A DNA stretch of 64,000 bases from an uncultured Rhodospirillaceae bacterium. Its GTDB lineage: Bacteria; Pseudomonadota; Alphaproteobacteria; Rhodospirillales; Rhodospirillaceae. How positions within the stretch are numbered: position 1 is the first letter of the stretch; each line of letters starts with the position of its first letter. The DNA is taken from NCBI GenBank assembly GCA_943787205.1, contig CALSLN010000001.1:248001-312000 (forward strand), written 5' to 3'. Positions 16,853-25,501 of this stretch are shown one piece after another. The position numbers and the translations under genes are program-made. The notes beneath the pieces were generated by a model. It was not told where the DNA came from. It searched no databases and worked only from the letters and a program-made list of their open reading frames with translations.

Positions 16853-18100
16853 TCACTGTTCGGAGTCATCGACAAGAACTTGCACTTCAAGCCCTGCTGT
16901 TGCGTATGCGAGGTCGCTGACGACGACGCGTCCGCCTTCTTTGAGGGATGAGCTACGCACAGCGATGAACGTGTCTTGATCTTGAATAACGTCAACGGCG
17001 ACGACGTCGAGGGTGTTGTCGTCTTTCACCAGCCACAGTGTGTCGTCATTGCGAAGCGCAGTCCGTGGAACCAGGGCGTAGGTTAAGTTGAGACCTTCAA
17101 TCTCGATTCCGGCGTAGGTTCCGCTTAAGAAGGGGGGCGGATCAATAACGCTGTCGGTTTTTTCATCGCCAACCTGTTGGCCGCGCCGTGTTGGGTTAGG
17201 AATGCGCACGACCACGTCGATGGTGCGGGTGTCAGGATCGATCCCAGCTTCCACACGGTCCACATAGCCGTCCCATGCGTAGAGGTTGCCACGATAGGGC
17301 AGGGTCGCTGTGGCGCGCGGCCGTGTTGTGAGTGTGTCATCCCATAACCCTGGAATGAGCGACGCTTCAGCATCTGTGAACGGCACAACAATTTCAAAAA
17401 TATCCGTGGCGAAGATGCGGGCGATTTCTGCACCTGATTGGACGATGGACCCAACGTCGACACTTTCCGAAAACACTTGGCCATCAAACGGCGCAACAAT
17501 ATTGGTCCGCTCTAGGTCAATGGCGCGCATGGCGATCAGGGCATCTAAGCCTGCGATCTGCGCCCGGGCGCGATCTCTTTGATTGAGCGTTTCGTCGCGC
17601 CGTCGCTCGCTGGCGGCGCCACTCTTGGTCAATTTTTGGTCGCGTTCTAATTGTCTTTCCGCGAAGGCGAGATCGGCTTGGCGTGCGGCGCGGTCGGCTT
17701 GGGCTTGGTCGAGGGCGGCGCGATAGGTGCGGGGGTCAATTTGCAAAAGCGAGTCGCCGGCTTTGAATCGTCCGCCGGTCACGAGGGCGGGACCCGTTTC
17801 GGAAATCTCGCCGGAGACCTGAGCAATGACGGTGACTTGAGCGCGTGGTCGCACCGGGCCATTTCCGCGCACTGGCAGGGGGCCGGTTTGAAGGTCGAGA
17901 GAGATAACTTCAACCAGCGGGGCCCGGCTGTCGCGGGCCACCTGAACCGGCTCGCTTGCCAACACCTGCAACAGAATAAATCCTAAAATGCCTGCGGCCA
18001 GAATGCCGGCTGCCACCAAGCCCCATTTACTGCTGGGTTCTGGGCTCAGGCTCAGATCCTTTGTGTCGGGCGCCGAGGTTGGCGCAACACTGTCGTCCAT
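16853..18100 (-). CDS. RND periplasmic adaptor (membrane fusion protein)
   Basis: A 415-residue HlyD/AcrA-type adaptor. A single N-terminal membrane anchor (GLVAAGILAAGILGFILLQV) is followed by a lipoyl-like half (VTVIAQVSGEISETGPALVT), a helical hairpin (ALDQAQADRAARQADLAFAE) and the second lipoyl half (NIVAPFDGQVFSESVDVGS). It joins the RND pump to an outer-membrane channel. It is the first gene of the leftward operon; the start has AAGGGACAACG upstream. Confidence 0.92.
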   Translation of the reverse strand: MDDSVAPTSAPDTKDLSLSPEPSSKWGLVAAGILAAGILGFILLQVLASEPVQVARDSRAPLVEVISLDLQTGPLPVRGNGPVRPRAQVTVIAQVSGEISETGPALVTGGRFKAGDSLLQIDPRTYRAALDQAQADRAARQADLAFAERQLERDQKLTKSGAASERRRDETLNQRDRARAQIAGLDALIAMRAIDLERTNIVAPFDGQVFSESVDVGSIVQSGAEIARIFATDIFEIVVPFTDAEASLIPGLWDDTLTTRPRATATLPYRGNLYAWDGYVDRVEAGIDPDTRTIDVVVRIPNPTRRGQQVGDEKTDSVIDPPPFLSGTYAGIEIEGLNLTYALVPRTALRNDDTLWLVKDDNTLDVVAVDVIQDQDTFIAVRSSSLKEGGRVVVSDLAYATAGLEVQVLVDDSEQ

Positions 18101-18132
18101 CGTTGTCCCTTTCGTTCCATCAGCACTTGCTG

Positions 18133-18150
18133 ACTGACTAGTTAGTCAGT
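18133..18150. promoter_or_regulatory. TetR-type operator palindrome
   Basis: ACTGACTA-GT-TAGTCAGT is a perfect inverted repeat with 8-base arms. It lies between the divergent adaptor start (18100) and TetR start (18195), where a TetR repressor controlling both promoters would bind. Site assignment is inferred from position and symmetry. Confidence 0.75.
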
Positions 18151-18194
18151 AAAATAGGCCTTGTCGCTCAAAAGGCAATGGGAAATCTGGGTTT

Positions 18195-18824
18195 ATGTCG
18201 GTACCAGCCGCTCAAAAGAAAGGGATACGCGCCGCTCAAAAAGAGGCGCGCCCGAAGGAAATCGTGGAGTCGGCGCTCGCGATTTTTGCCCGGGATGGTT
18301 TTGCAGGCACTCGGTTGGAAGATGTGGCTGAACGCGTTGGCATTAGCAAAGGCACCATTTATCTGTACTTCGACAATAAAGAAGAACTGTTCAAAGCCTG
18401 TGTCCGTGAAACCGTTGGAGCCCATATTCAGCAAACCATGCAGATGGCGGCGACCTTTGAGGGCTCCACGTCGGACCTCTTGCGCGAAATTTTCCGCCGC
18501 GTGAGCGCCACTCTGTCCAAGCCTGGTTACCGGACCATTCTGATTTTGCTCATTTCAGAAGGGCAACGTTTTCCAGAACTCGTCAGCTTCTATCATTCGG
18601 AAATGATTGGGCCGGGCATTGAAGGTCTGCGCGCAGTGATTAAGCGCGGTGTCGCAAGTGGCGAGTTTCGCGATACTGGCTTGTCAGACTTTCCCATGAT
18701 GCTCATGAGTCCGGTCATCGCCTCTGTCATCTGGACGCATTTGTTTAGCAAAGTGGGTGACTTTGATTTTAACGCCGCTTTGCAAACCCACCTGGATACG
18801 ATGATGGATGGCCTTAAGGCTTAG
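18195..18824 (+). CDS. TetR/AcrR-family repressor
   Basis: A 209-residue regulator. The helix-turn-helix covers residues 38-66 (GTRLEDVAERVGISKGTIYL, then YFDNKEELF), which is diagnostic for TetR. The C-terminal ligand-binding part resembles AcrR-type regulators. Divergent placement from the RND operon and the palindrome between them indicate local control of efflux, relieved by a pump substrate. It is the only transcription factor I recognise in the window. Its TAG overlaps the TAA of the convergent VOC gene (18821-18824). Confidence 0.92.
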   Translation: MSVPAAQKKGIRAAQKEARPKEIVESALAIFARDGFAGTRLEDVAERVGISKGTIYLYFDNKEELFKACVRETVGAHIQQTMQMAATFEGSTSDLLREIFRRVSATLSKPGYRTILILLISEGQRFPELVSFYHSEMIGPGIEGLRAVIKRGVASGEFRDTGLSDFPMMLMSPVIASVIWTHLFSKVGDFDFNAALQTHLDTMMDGLKA

Positions 18825-19852
18825 GCGCTATGTGCCATCACCGTCCAGGTGAATCCGTCCGGTGCCACAAACGAAAACGTTGGCGTGCCGAATTCATTCT
18901 TGAGAATTTCACTCACCTGGCTCGCGTGTGATGCGCTGACACGGGTATGCATGGCCGCAATATCTTTCACCCTGACGGAGTAGAGTGAGTAGCCAAGGTT
19001 GCCCGGCTGAGATCGCGCCAGTCGGTCGTCTGGAGTCTCGGGTGATCGCATAAGAAAGCAGCGCAATCGACCCGGCAGGTGTTCCGTGTAGTCGTCTCCC
19101 GCTTTCGGGTCATCGAAATCAACTTCCGAAAAACTCTCGCCCGGTGTCAGTTCAAACATGTCGCTGGCCATGCGGCCGGGTTGATAGGTGATGTCAGCTT
19201 GGTGGTAGCGCTTAAAGCCGATGACCTCTTCGTAGAAGTCAAAGACAGAAAGGTCATCCCCCTGGATGACGATAGCCATGTGGCAGCCTTCGGTCACGCG
19301 CAAGGGTGCCGCTTCATTAATCGTCCCGTATTTCGGAACAGAAAAATTCATCCGCGTCATGGCGACAAACTGTGCTTCTGGCTGAAACATCAAAACGTCG
19401 CCAGAGACAGGTACGTTTTCTTCGAAGGGCTTTTTCTCGGTCGCTGGTTTCGCCAGATTAAAATTGTAATGGGGTCCGACCAGGTGAATTGGTTTGCCCT
19501 GCATGCGCAAAATCTCACCATGCGCATAGGCATTGGCAATGTTGTCAGTGCGATGGACAGACCATCGGCAGCCATGAGTGCGTAGAGGCGCCATCTGTAA
19601 GCCTGGCCCCGTTGGGGTGTCCCATTGCATGAGGCGGATTAAGCCAGCGGTAGCGTCTTGATGCAGCATGCGGACGCAGGTCACGGCAGAGTCGACACCA
19701 TAGAGAGCATTGGCTTCATTGGCGTTCAGTGTGCCGGTTGGCCCGGGCCGATAGCCGCAGGACTGCCAAAAGATTTTAGCAGCCTCCATGTCTGTGACTC
19801 CGACCCCGATGTCGTAGATACCACCAATCAAACCTGTGTCGTGTGTGCTCAT
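18821..19852 (-). CDS. Two-module VOC-family protein
   Basis: A 343-residue protein. The first VOC module starts GGIYDIGVGVTDMEAAKIFW and the second near LRVTEGCHMAIVIQGDDLSV, each about 130 residues. The C-terminus FSFVAPDGFTWTVMAHSA is typical of the fold. The ATG at 19852 has GGGAGAGACAG upstream; an upstream extension to 19942 looks non-coding. Function unknown beyond the fold. It diverges from the kinase pair at 19963. Confidence 0.75.
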   Translation of the reverse strand: MSTHDTGLIGGIYDIGVGVTDMEAAKIFWQSCGYRPGPTGTLNANEANALYGVDSAVTCVRMLHQDATAGLIRLMQWDTPTGPGLQMAPLRTHGCRWSVHRTDNIANAYAHGEILRMQGKPIHLVGPHYNFNLAKPATEKKPFEENVPVSGDVLMFQPEAQFVAMTRMNFSVPKYGTINEAAPLRVTEGCHMAIVIQGDDLSVFDFYEEVIGFKRYHQADITYQPGRMASDMFELTPGESFSEVDFDDPKAGDDYTEHLPGRLRCFLMRSPETPDDRLARSQPGNLGYSLYSVRVKDIAAMHTRVSASHASQVSEILKNEFGTPTFSFVAPDGFTWTVMAHSA

Positions 19853-19962
19853 CTGTCTCTCCCTCGCGCGACTGTGCGGCTCACGGGCACGAAGTTCAAG
19901 GACTCTGCCTTGACACCGTATGTGCTGACCGCTCTGCTGCACACTTGGAGTATAAGGCGCGT

Positions 19963-20937
19963 ATGGTTTTTCCAGTTATTCATTCAACACTCGACCCGAG
20001 AGCTTTGGAGCGCGAGCTTGTCGCACGATATGACTTGGCGCAGCCTGTGCATTGCCAGCTGATTAACCGCGCTAACAATGATTTTTACGAGGTTCAGGCT
20101 GGCAGTGATCGCTACGCCCTGCGTGTCGCTAAGGCAGACTTCCGAACGCGTGAAGCGTACACCTACGAAGCAGCCTACGTGCATCACCTCCACACCAAAG
20201 GTTGTCAGGTGCCTGCTCCGGTCCGAGCCAATGACGGTAGTCTATTCTTTGAGGTCGAGGCCCCGGAAGGAATTCGGACTCTGACCCTTATGCATTGGCT
20301 CGACGGTAAAACGTTCACGGAGGCAATGTCTGCTGACGATGCTGCAGAGGTTGGCGGATCCCTCGCTACGATACACAATGCCGGTGCTGACTTTTCGTCG
20401 GAGTCTGCGCGTGTCATTACCGCGACCAACATGCTTGATGAGCGCATACCCCATTTGCTGGGCATGCTTGAGTCTGACCCCGAAGATCATGATTTCTATG
20501 TGATGGCGACCGAGGCGGTCAAAGCGGCTTATGAGAAGCTAGGCCCACTAAACTTACCTCGTGGTCCGGTACACGGTGATTTTCAGTTCGCCAACGTGAT
20601 GCGTACAGTCGACGGTTCGCTCGCGGCTCTAGATTTCGATTCCTGCGGCGTGGGGTTGCTGATTGAAGATGTATTTACCTTCGTGTGGCGCAGCGACATG
20701 GAAATTAAAGATGAATCCATCAACACCGCATTTATTGATGGCTACAAAGAAGAGCGTCCGCTGATGGACGGAGAACTGAACAATCTTGGGCTGTTTCGGG
20801 TGACCCGAGATTTGGTGATGTCATCCACCTTTGCCATTTTGATCAACCGCGTTGGGCCGGTGCCAGGATTTGACGGAGATTTCGGACCCTTCACCGCTTT
20901 GGCGCGAAAGCATTTGTCAGATGCTGGCTTGGCCTAA
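19963..20937 (+). CDS. APH-fold kinase (copy 2 of 3, tandem)
   Basis: A 324-residue kinase with catalytic loop HGDFQFAN near residue 204 and AALDFDSCG. The N-lobe contains CQLINRANNDFYEVQAGSDR. I start at the ATG at 19963 (MVFPVIHSTLDPRALE) because AAGGCGCG precedes it and the next gene then has the same length and N-terminus (MTFPVSQSVLDSDALA). A longer frame from 19843 overlaps the divergent gene and is not supported. The family is homoserine/choline kinase-like; the substrate is unknown. Confidence 0.85.
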   Translation: MVFPVIHSTLDPRALERELVARYDLAQPVHCQLINRANNDFYEVQAGSDRYALRVAKADFRTREAYTYEAAYVHHLHTKGCQVPAPVRANDGSLFFEVEAPEGIRTLTLMHWLDGKTFTEAMSADDAAEVGGSLATIHNAGADFSSESARVITATNMLDERIPHLLGMLESDPEDHDFYVMATEAVKAAYEKLGPLNLPRGPVHGDFQFANVMRTVDGSLAALDFDSCGVGLLIEDVFTFVWRSDMEIKDESINTAFIDGYKEERPLMDGELNNLGLFRVTRDLVMSSTFAILINRVGPVPGFDGDFGPFTALARKHLSDAGLA

Positions 20938-20946
20938 GGGCGCGAC

Positions 20947-21921
20947 ATGACCTTTCCCGTCAGCCAGTCGGTTTTGGATTCTGATGCGCTGGCGTCAGAG
21001 TTAGCAAAGCAATATGGCTTCAAGGGGGCAGTCCGGTGTCGGCTGCTCAGCCGAGGCATGAACGATATCTATCGCATTGAGCACGCGAACGGCCCTCATG
21101 CGTTAAAAGTCGCGCGGACGGGAAAGAGCAACGACGACGAATTCGCTTACGAACAGGCCTATGTGAATCATCTCTCAGAGAATGGGATTGAAGTCCCCAA
21201 CGCGATTCCCTTGGCCGATGGGTCTTTGTTTTTCTCTGTCGATGCGCCTGAAGGAAAACGCCAGGTTGTCATGATGCGTTGGCTTGAAGGCCAGCCCTAC
21301 GACATTTTTGTTAATGAGGAAGATGCCCATCGGCTTGGCGCGTTCCTTGCTGACATCCATCACGCCTCTAAGGATTTCAAAACCCCGCATAAGAAGATCG
21401 TGAGATCTGAGCCCAAGATGGCTGAACGCTTACCGTACTTGCTAGATATGGTGCGGGACCGCCCTGATGACCACGCCTATTTAGAGCGCGCGGGGGCGAC
21501 GGTATTAGAGCGTATGGCGGCCCTTGATCCCGCGACGGTTCCGTCTGGTGCGTGTCATGGTGATTTGCAATGCGCGAATGCGATGCAGTTGGAGTCTGGC
21601 GCATTGGCGGTCTTTGATTTCTCTGATTGCGGGATCGACCCTCTGGCCAAAGACATCGCCGCCTTTTATTGGCGCAACGATTTTGAAGGGCGGCCCGAAA
21701 CGGTCAATCAGGCCTTCGTGGCCGGCTATGAGTCGGTCAGGCCGTTGTCGCCTGATGAGAAAGCGGCGCAACCACTCTTTCGATTGCTGCGGCATTTTCT
21801 AATTACGTCGACCATGGCGCAGTACGTTAATCGCATTGGCCCGGTGCCCGGCTTCGATAAAAACATCGAGTATTATATGGATATGATCCGCAGATACGGC
21901 GAGCAGGCGAGCGTTTCTTAA
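20947..21921 (+). CDS. APH-fold kinase (copy 3 of 3, tandem)
   Basis: A 324-residue tandem paralogue of the preceding gene, 9 bases downstream. Catalytic loop HGDLQCAN is near residue 204, and the metal-binding motif is VFDFSDCG, keeping the first Asp but with Ser-Asp after Phe. The N-lobe RCRLLSRGMNDIYRIEHANG is closer in places to copy 1 (RGMNDVY). Equal length with clear divergence suggests an old duplication with different substrates. Its stop overlaps the stop of the convergent dehydrogenase. Confidence 0.85.
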   Translation: MTFPVSQSVLDSDALASELAKQYGFKGAVRCRLLSRGMNDIYRIEHANGPHALKVARTGKSNDDEFAYEQAYVNHLSENGIEVPNAIPLADGSLFFSVDAPEGKRQVVMMRWLEGQPYDIFVNEEDAHRLGAFLADIHHASKDFKTPHKKIVRSEPKMAERLPYLLDMVRDRPDDHAYLERAGATVLERMAALDPATVPSGACHGDLQCANAMQLESGALAVFDFSDCGIDPLAKDIAAFYWRNDFEGRPETVNQAFVAGYESVRPLSPDEKAAQPLFRLLRHFLITSTMAQYVNRIGPVPGFDKNIEYYMDMIRRYGEQASVS

Positions 21922-23087
21922 TAGCCCTCCTGAATATTCACGACCGACAGCATTTTGTCCCCGGCGACGTAGCGCCTCAGATTCTCTCGGAACAACATGA
22001 AGCGCGCTTCCTGCCCCGCCCCGTTGAAGCTGGAAATATGGGGGGTGATGAGCAGGTTGGGTGCATCCCATAGCGGGTGGTCACGGGGCATGGGTTCTGG
22101 GTCTTGCACGTCCAGACCTGCTCCAGCGATGGCTCCATTTTCCAGCGCGGCAATCAAATCCTCCGTCACGGCGCTACCACCTCGACCCACATTAATAAAC
22201 AGAGCCGTCGATTTCATGCGTGCAAAAAAGTCTGCATCAAATAAATCAGTCGTCGCATCTGTAAGCGGCAATGCGTTGACGATAACATCGGCTTGGGCGG
22301 CCAACGCGGGTAGCTCATCTGATAATCCGACATAGTCAACGTAGTCAGGGCCTTCGCGGCTGGAGTTGCGCGTGGCGATCACTTTCATGCCAAGCCCACT
22401 GGCAAGGCGTGCGGTTTGGGTGCCGATTCCGCCCAAGCCCGCGATAAGCATGGTCTTTGTATCTAGCGTCCACAATTGATTCGGTGGCACTGCCATGCGA
22501 TCCCATTTTTGTTCAGCTTGGGCGGCAGCGTAATGGTCGAGTCCACGAGAGAAATACAACACCATCGCCATGACGTGCTCAGCAATTTGCGGACCTGAGA
22601 TGCGTTGAGTGTTGGTGACAACGTAATCACCCTGCATGACTTTGGGAATCGTCACGCAGGACGCGACGCCCGCGAATAGCAATTGCATCCAGTGAATGTT
22701 TGGCCCTGCTTGCAATAGGCCAGTGCTGCAAAAGCCAAGGGCTGCGGTAATGGTCTCTGGATGTTCTGCCGCGACCTTCGTTGCCTCTCGCATGTTACGC
22801 GCTGGGTATAGGGTGACGGTATCTGGAACGACTTCTTGGTACCAAGCCAGGCGGTCTGCATCGCTGGCCATTACGATCACTGCTTCTGGTGGCGTCCAGC
22901 CGGGCATGTCTCGTGCTGCCATCGCGCTTTCTTTTAGGCCAAGCCTGGCAATCATTTTTTCTGCTGTTGTGTCGGCCTGTGCCATGTTCGGTTCTGCGCT
23001 GAACACGGCGATAGCGCTCAGCAGGCTTAGGGCTGCGGCCAGGGGGGAGGTGCGCAGGGTCGTGATACCCAGGAACGGCATTTTCAT
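21918..23087 (-). CDS. D-2-hydroxyacid dehydrogenase with signal peptide (copy 1)
   Basis: A 389-residue NAD(P)-binding dehydrogenase preceded by an apparent Sec signal (SPLAAALSLLSAIAVFSAEP). The nucleotide fold is LIAGLGGIGTQTARLASGLG, and Arg in VIATRNSS after strand 2 hints at NADP. Catalytic residues are all present: Arg in INVGRGGSAV, Glu in DPEPMPRDHP and His in LLITPHIS. The enzyme class reduces 2-keto acids reversibly in the cytosol, so an export signal is odd. The ATG at 23087 (MKMPFLG) has CGGAG upstream; a start at 23129 is possible. A second copy lies next on the same strand. Confidence 0.82.
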   Translation of the reverse strand: MKMPFLGITTLRTSPLAAALSLLSAIAVFSAEPNMAQADTTAEKMIARLGLKESAMAARDMPGWTPPEAVIVMASDADRLAWYQEVVPDTVTLYPARNMREATKVAAEHPETITAALGFCSTGLLQAGPNIHWMQLLFAGVASCVTIPKVMQGDYVVTNTQRISGPQIAEHVMAMVLYFSRGLDHYAAAQAEQKWDRMAVPPNQLWTLDTKTMLIAGLGGIGTQTARLASGLGMKVIATRNSSREGPDYVDYVGLSDELPALAAQADVIVNALPLTDATTDLFDADFFARMKSTALFINVGRGGSAVTEDLIAALENGAIAGAGLDVQDPEPMPRDHPLWDAPNLLITPHISSFNGAGQEARFMLFRENLRRYVAGDKMLSVVNIQEGY

Positions 23088-23237
23088 TTTGAGACTCCGG
23101 AAGGATCGAGCGCGTGATCCGCCCACCATACCGGTGTGATTGTTGAGAGGCCATACAACGATGACCGGAGAGGCTTTGAAATGCCACTACGAAAGCGCAA
23201 TCAGGAATAGAGCCGAGTTATTTAAGGGGTATTAAAC

Positions 23238-24371
23238 TCAATACCCTTTGTCGATATCCACGACGGAAAGCATCTTCTCACCGGCGACATAACGCCGCAG
23301 GTTTTCGCGTAAGACGATCCAGTGCATTTCTCGTCCCGAGTCATAAAGACTTTGGGTGTGAGGTGTGATCAAAAGATTGGGCGTGTCCCATAGCAGATGA
23401 TCTCTTGGAAGTGGTTCTGTGTCTTGCACGTCCAGACTCGCGCCTGCAATGGTGCCACTCTTTAGTGCGGCAACAATATCTTCTGTTACCACTGTTCCGC
23501 CGCGCCCCACATTGAGGAACAAAGTGGTCGGTTTCATTTGGGCAAAAAGCGCGGCGTCAAAAATACCGCGTGTTGCTTCCGTCAGGGGCATAGCGTTGAC
23601 CACCACATCGGCCTGGGCCGCTAAGTCTGGAAGTTCGTGGGCAAGGCCGACGTAGTCTACAAAGTCGGGTCCTTCGCGGCTGGTATTACGTGTGGCGATA
23701 ACGCGCATGCCGAGGGCGTCAGCAAGGCGCGCAATTTCTGTACCGATTCCGCCTAGGCCTGCAATGAACATCGTCTTGGTGTTGATGGCCCAAAGCTCAT
23801 TTGCGGGAACAGCAAAGCTGTTCCATGTGCGCTCGGCCTGCGCCGCAGAATAGTGGTCCAGGCCACGGGAAAAATAGAGCATCGTGGCGATGACATATTC
23901 AGCGATCTGTGGGCCTGCGAGATGCTGCGTGTTGGTGACGATGTAATCGCCTTCAGCAACCTCAGGAATGGCTATGCATTGTGATACGCCTGCGCCGAAG
24001 CTTTGCATCCAACGGATGTTGGGTCCGGCGTGGACAATGTCAGAGTTGCAGAACCCGACGGCCGCTTGCACATCCTGCGCATTGCGGGCGGCGATCTGAA
24101 CAGCCTCGTAGTCGTCGCCAGCGGGCAATAGAGCTATGGAGTCTGGTAAGACCTCTTGGTACCAAGCGAGACGATCTGGTCCGTCGACTTTGACGACCAC
24201 CGCCTCTGGTGCGCGCCAGCCTGGCATCTCTCTCATAGGCTGATCGCTCTCTTCCAGGGCAAGGCGTTGAATAACGTCTTGGGCCGTTAGTTCGGCATAA
24301 GTGGTAGAGGGAATGGCTGGCAAAACTGTCGTCATGACGGCAAAAAAGAGCACAACTCTAATACAGCTCAT
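23238..24371 (-). CDS. D-2-hydroxyacid dehydrogenase with signal peptide (copy 2)
   Basis: A 377-residue tandem paralogue of the gene at 21918. It also begins with a signal-like segment (VVLFFAVMTTVLPAIPSTTYA), then shares MPGWRAPEAVVVKVDGPDRL and LAWYQEVLPD. The cofactor loop is FIAGLGGIGTEIARLADALG, and Arg (FLNVGRGGTVV), Glu (DTEPLPRDHL) and His (LLITPHTQS) are retained. Both copies keep a leader of unrelated sequence but similar hydropathy, which argues that the leader matters. 150 bases separate the two genes. Confidence 0.82.
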   Translation of the reverse strand: MSCIRVVLFFAVMTTVLPAIPSTTYAELTAQDVIQRLALEESDQPMREMPGWRAPEAVVVKVDGPDRLAWYQEVLPDSIALLPAGDDYEAVQIAARNAQDVQAAVGFCNSDIVHAGPNIRWMQSFGAGVSQCIAIPEVAEGDYIVTNTQHLAGPQIAEYVIATMLYFSRGLDHYSAAQAERTWNSFAVPANELWAINTKTMFIAGLGGIGTEIARLADALGMRVIATRNTSREGPDFVDYVGLAHELPDLAAQADVVVNAMPLTEATRGIFDAALFAQMKPTTLFLNVGRGGTVVTEDIVAALKSGTIAGASLDVQDTEPLPRDHLLWDTPNLLITPHTQSLYDSGREMHWIVLRENLRRYVAGEKMLSVVDIDKGY

Positions 24372-24764
24372 AGGAGAACCCCATAATAAGAGACCGCTGA
24401 ACAGGTATTATCAGAACTCTTCTATAGGTTGATAATAACCATATGTTCTTCGACCACATGCAAATTAAACAATGGTTAAATTTGCGAGAAATGCAGGTTT
24501 TCTTCTTTAAAGTGTAATCTAAGATGATGTTGACGGCGGTCCGCGCGGAGGCAGAACTTGCCCAAACCCTATTAAAACTGCCAAAAATTCACAGAGTGTG
24601 GAGTCTTTCGGGGCAATACTCGTTCATATATGGGGTTAAGGCGCTGAACTAAAAGGATAAAATTCTCAAAAAGGGCTCGTGCATGGGCTCGTTCCGAGCA
24701 AAAACGGCGCCCCGTTTTTTGGCAAATTATTCTCTTCGCCTATTAGTCGTGACGACGACTGACG
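24372..24764. other. AT-rich intergenic region
   Basis: A 393-base stretch without a convincing gene and visibly richer in A and T than its surroundings. It holds an inverted repeat GCAAATT (24460-24466) / AATTTGC (24479-24485) that may be an operator for the leftward dehydrogenase gene, and a hairpin terminator near 24700. It probably contains the promoter of the 24371 gene. Confidence 0.6.
24700..24719 (-). terminator. Intrinsic terminator after the 24765-26261 pair
   Basis: AAAAACGG, loop CGCC, CCGTTTTT: an 8-base stem ending in T runs on both strands. It lies about 45 bases past the stop of the leftward gene at 24765, as expected for its terminator. Confidence 0.6.
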
Positions 24765-25499
24765 TTAAAGGCTATCGGTGAGCTCGACTAACTCGTAGTG
24801 GGTCTGCATGTAGCCATCGACCTGACCTTTGAGAAACACGTAGTCGCCATCTGTCGTCGTCCAGACGTTATAGATGGGGTGCTCGTCCGGCAGGCCCTCG
24901 ACCGCCACGAATTGAAAGTGATGCGCCTGAAACGTGCCTGCGCCCACCGTGATCTCTTCATCGCCAACGTAAATCACCGTTGGTTTCGCTTCCGAGATGT
25001 AAGGGCCTGTCGCGCCCCGATGATCCGTTGAGGATATCAGTTGTACGAAGGTTTGCTTTTCGCCGGGCTTTGTTAGGTCAACGCCCGCGCAGACCCAGCC
25101 ATCATTTTGAATGGCGTGGCCGCCGAACCCAGGACACGTGCCTGTATAAGGAACCCGTTGTGACATGCGGCCTTCCAATGCGGTTACGGTTTCACATTCG
25201 GCAACGCCGTCTGCGAAGCGAAACCACCCTGAGCCACGGAACTCATCGCCGACAGTAATGCGAACAAAAGCATCAATCGGCGAGAAGTCAGCCTTGGCGG
25301 TGTAATGCACAAAGCGCAGCACGCTCGGGCGGTCATCAATTTCACCATGGGACATCAAAGATCGTCGACCATCGGCATGGCGTGTCATTGTCCAGCGTTC
25401 TCGGCCACGTTCTTCGTTCATGCGGTCAGCTTTTTTCGACGTGTAAAGCAGACGGCCGGTGCGGGTGGTGTGATCGCGCTGGTGATATTCTTTTGTCAT
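24765..25499 (-). CDS. Conserved protein of unrecognised family (tandem copy 2)
   Basis: A 244-residue protein with no signal peptide and no motif I can name. Blocks shared with the neighbour at 25502 are LYTSKKADRMNEERGRERW, IDDRPSVLR, SSTDHRGATGP, EITVGAGTFQAHHFQ and FLKGQVDGYMQTHYEL. The alternating strand pattern suggests a beta-rich fold, perhaps lipocalin-like or DUF3108-like, but this is a guess. It starts 2 bases after the neighbour stops and must be co-transcribed with it. Confidence 0.75.
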   Translation of the reverse strand: MTKEYHQRDHTTRTGRLLYTSKKADRMNEERGRERWTMTRHADGRRSLMSHGEIDDRPSVLRFVHYTAKADFSPIDAFVRITVGDEFRGSGWFRFADGVAECETVTALEGRMSQRVPYTGTCPGFGGHAIQNDGWVCAGVDLTKPGEKQTFVQLISSTDHRGATGPYISEAKPTVIYVGDEEITVGAGTFQAHHFQFVAVEGLPDEHPIYNVWTTTDGDYVFLKGQVDGYMQTHYELVELTDSL

Positions 25500-25501
25500 G
25501 G

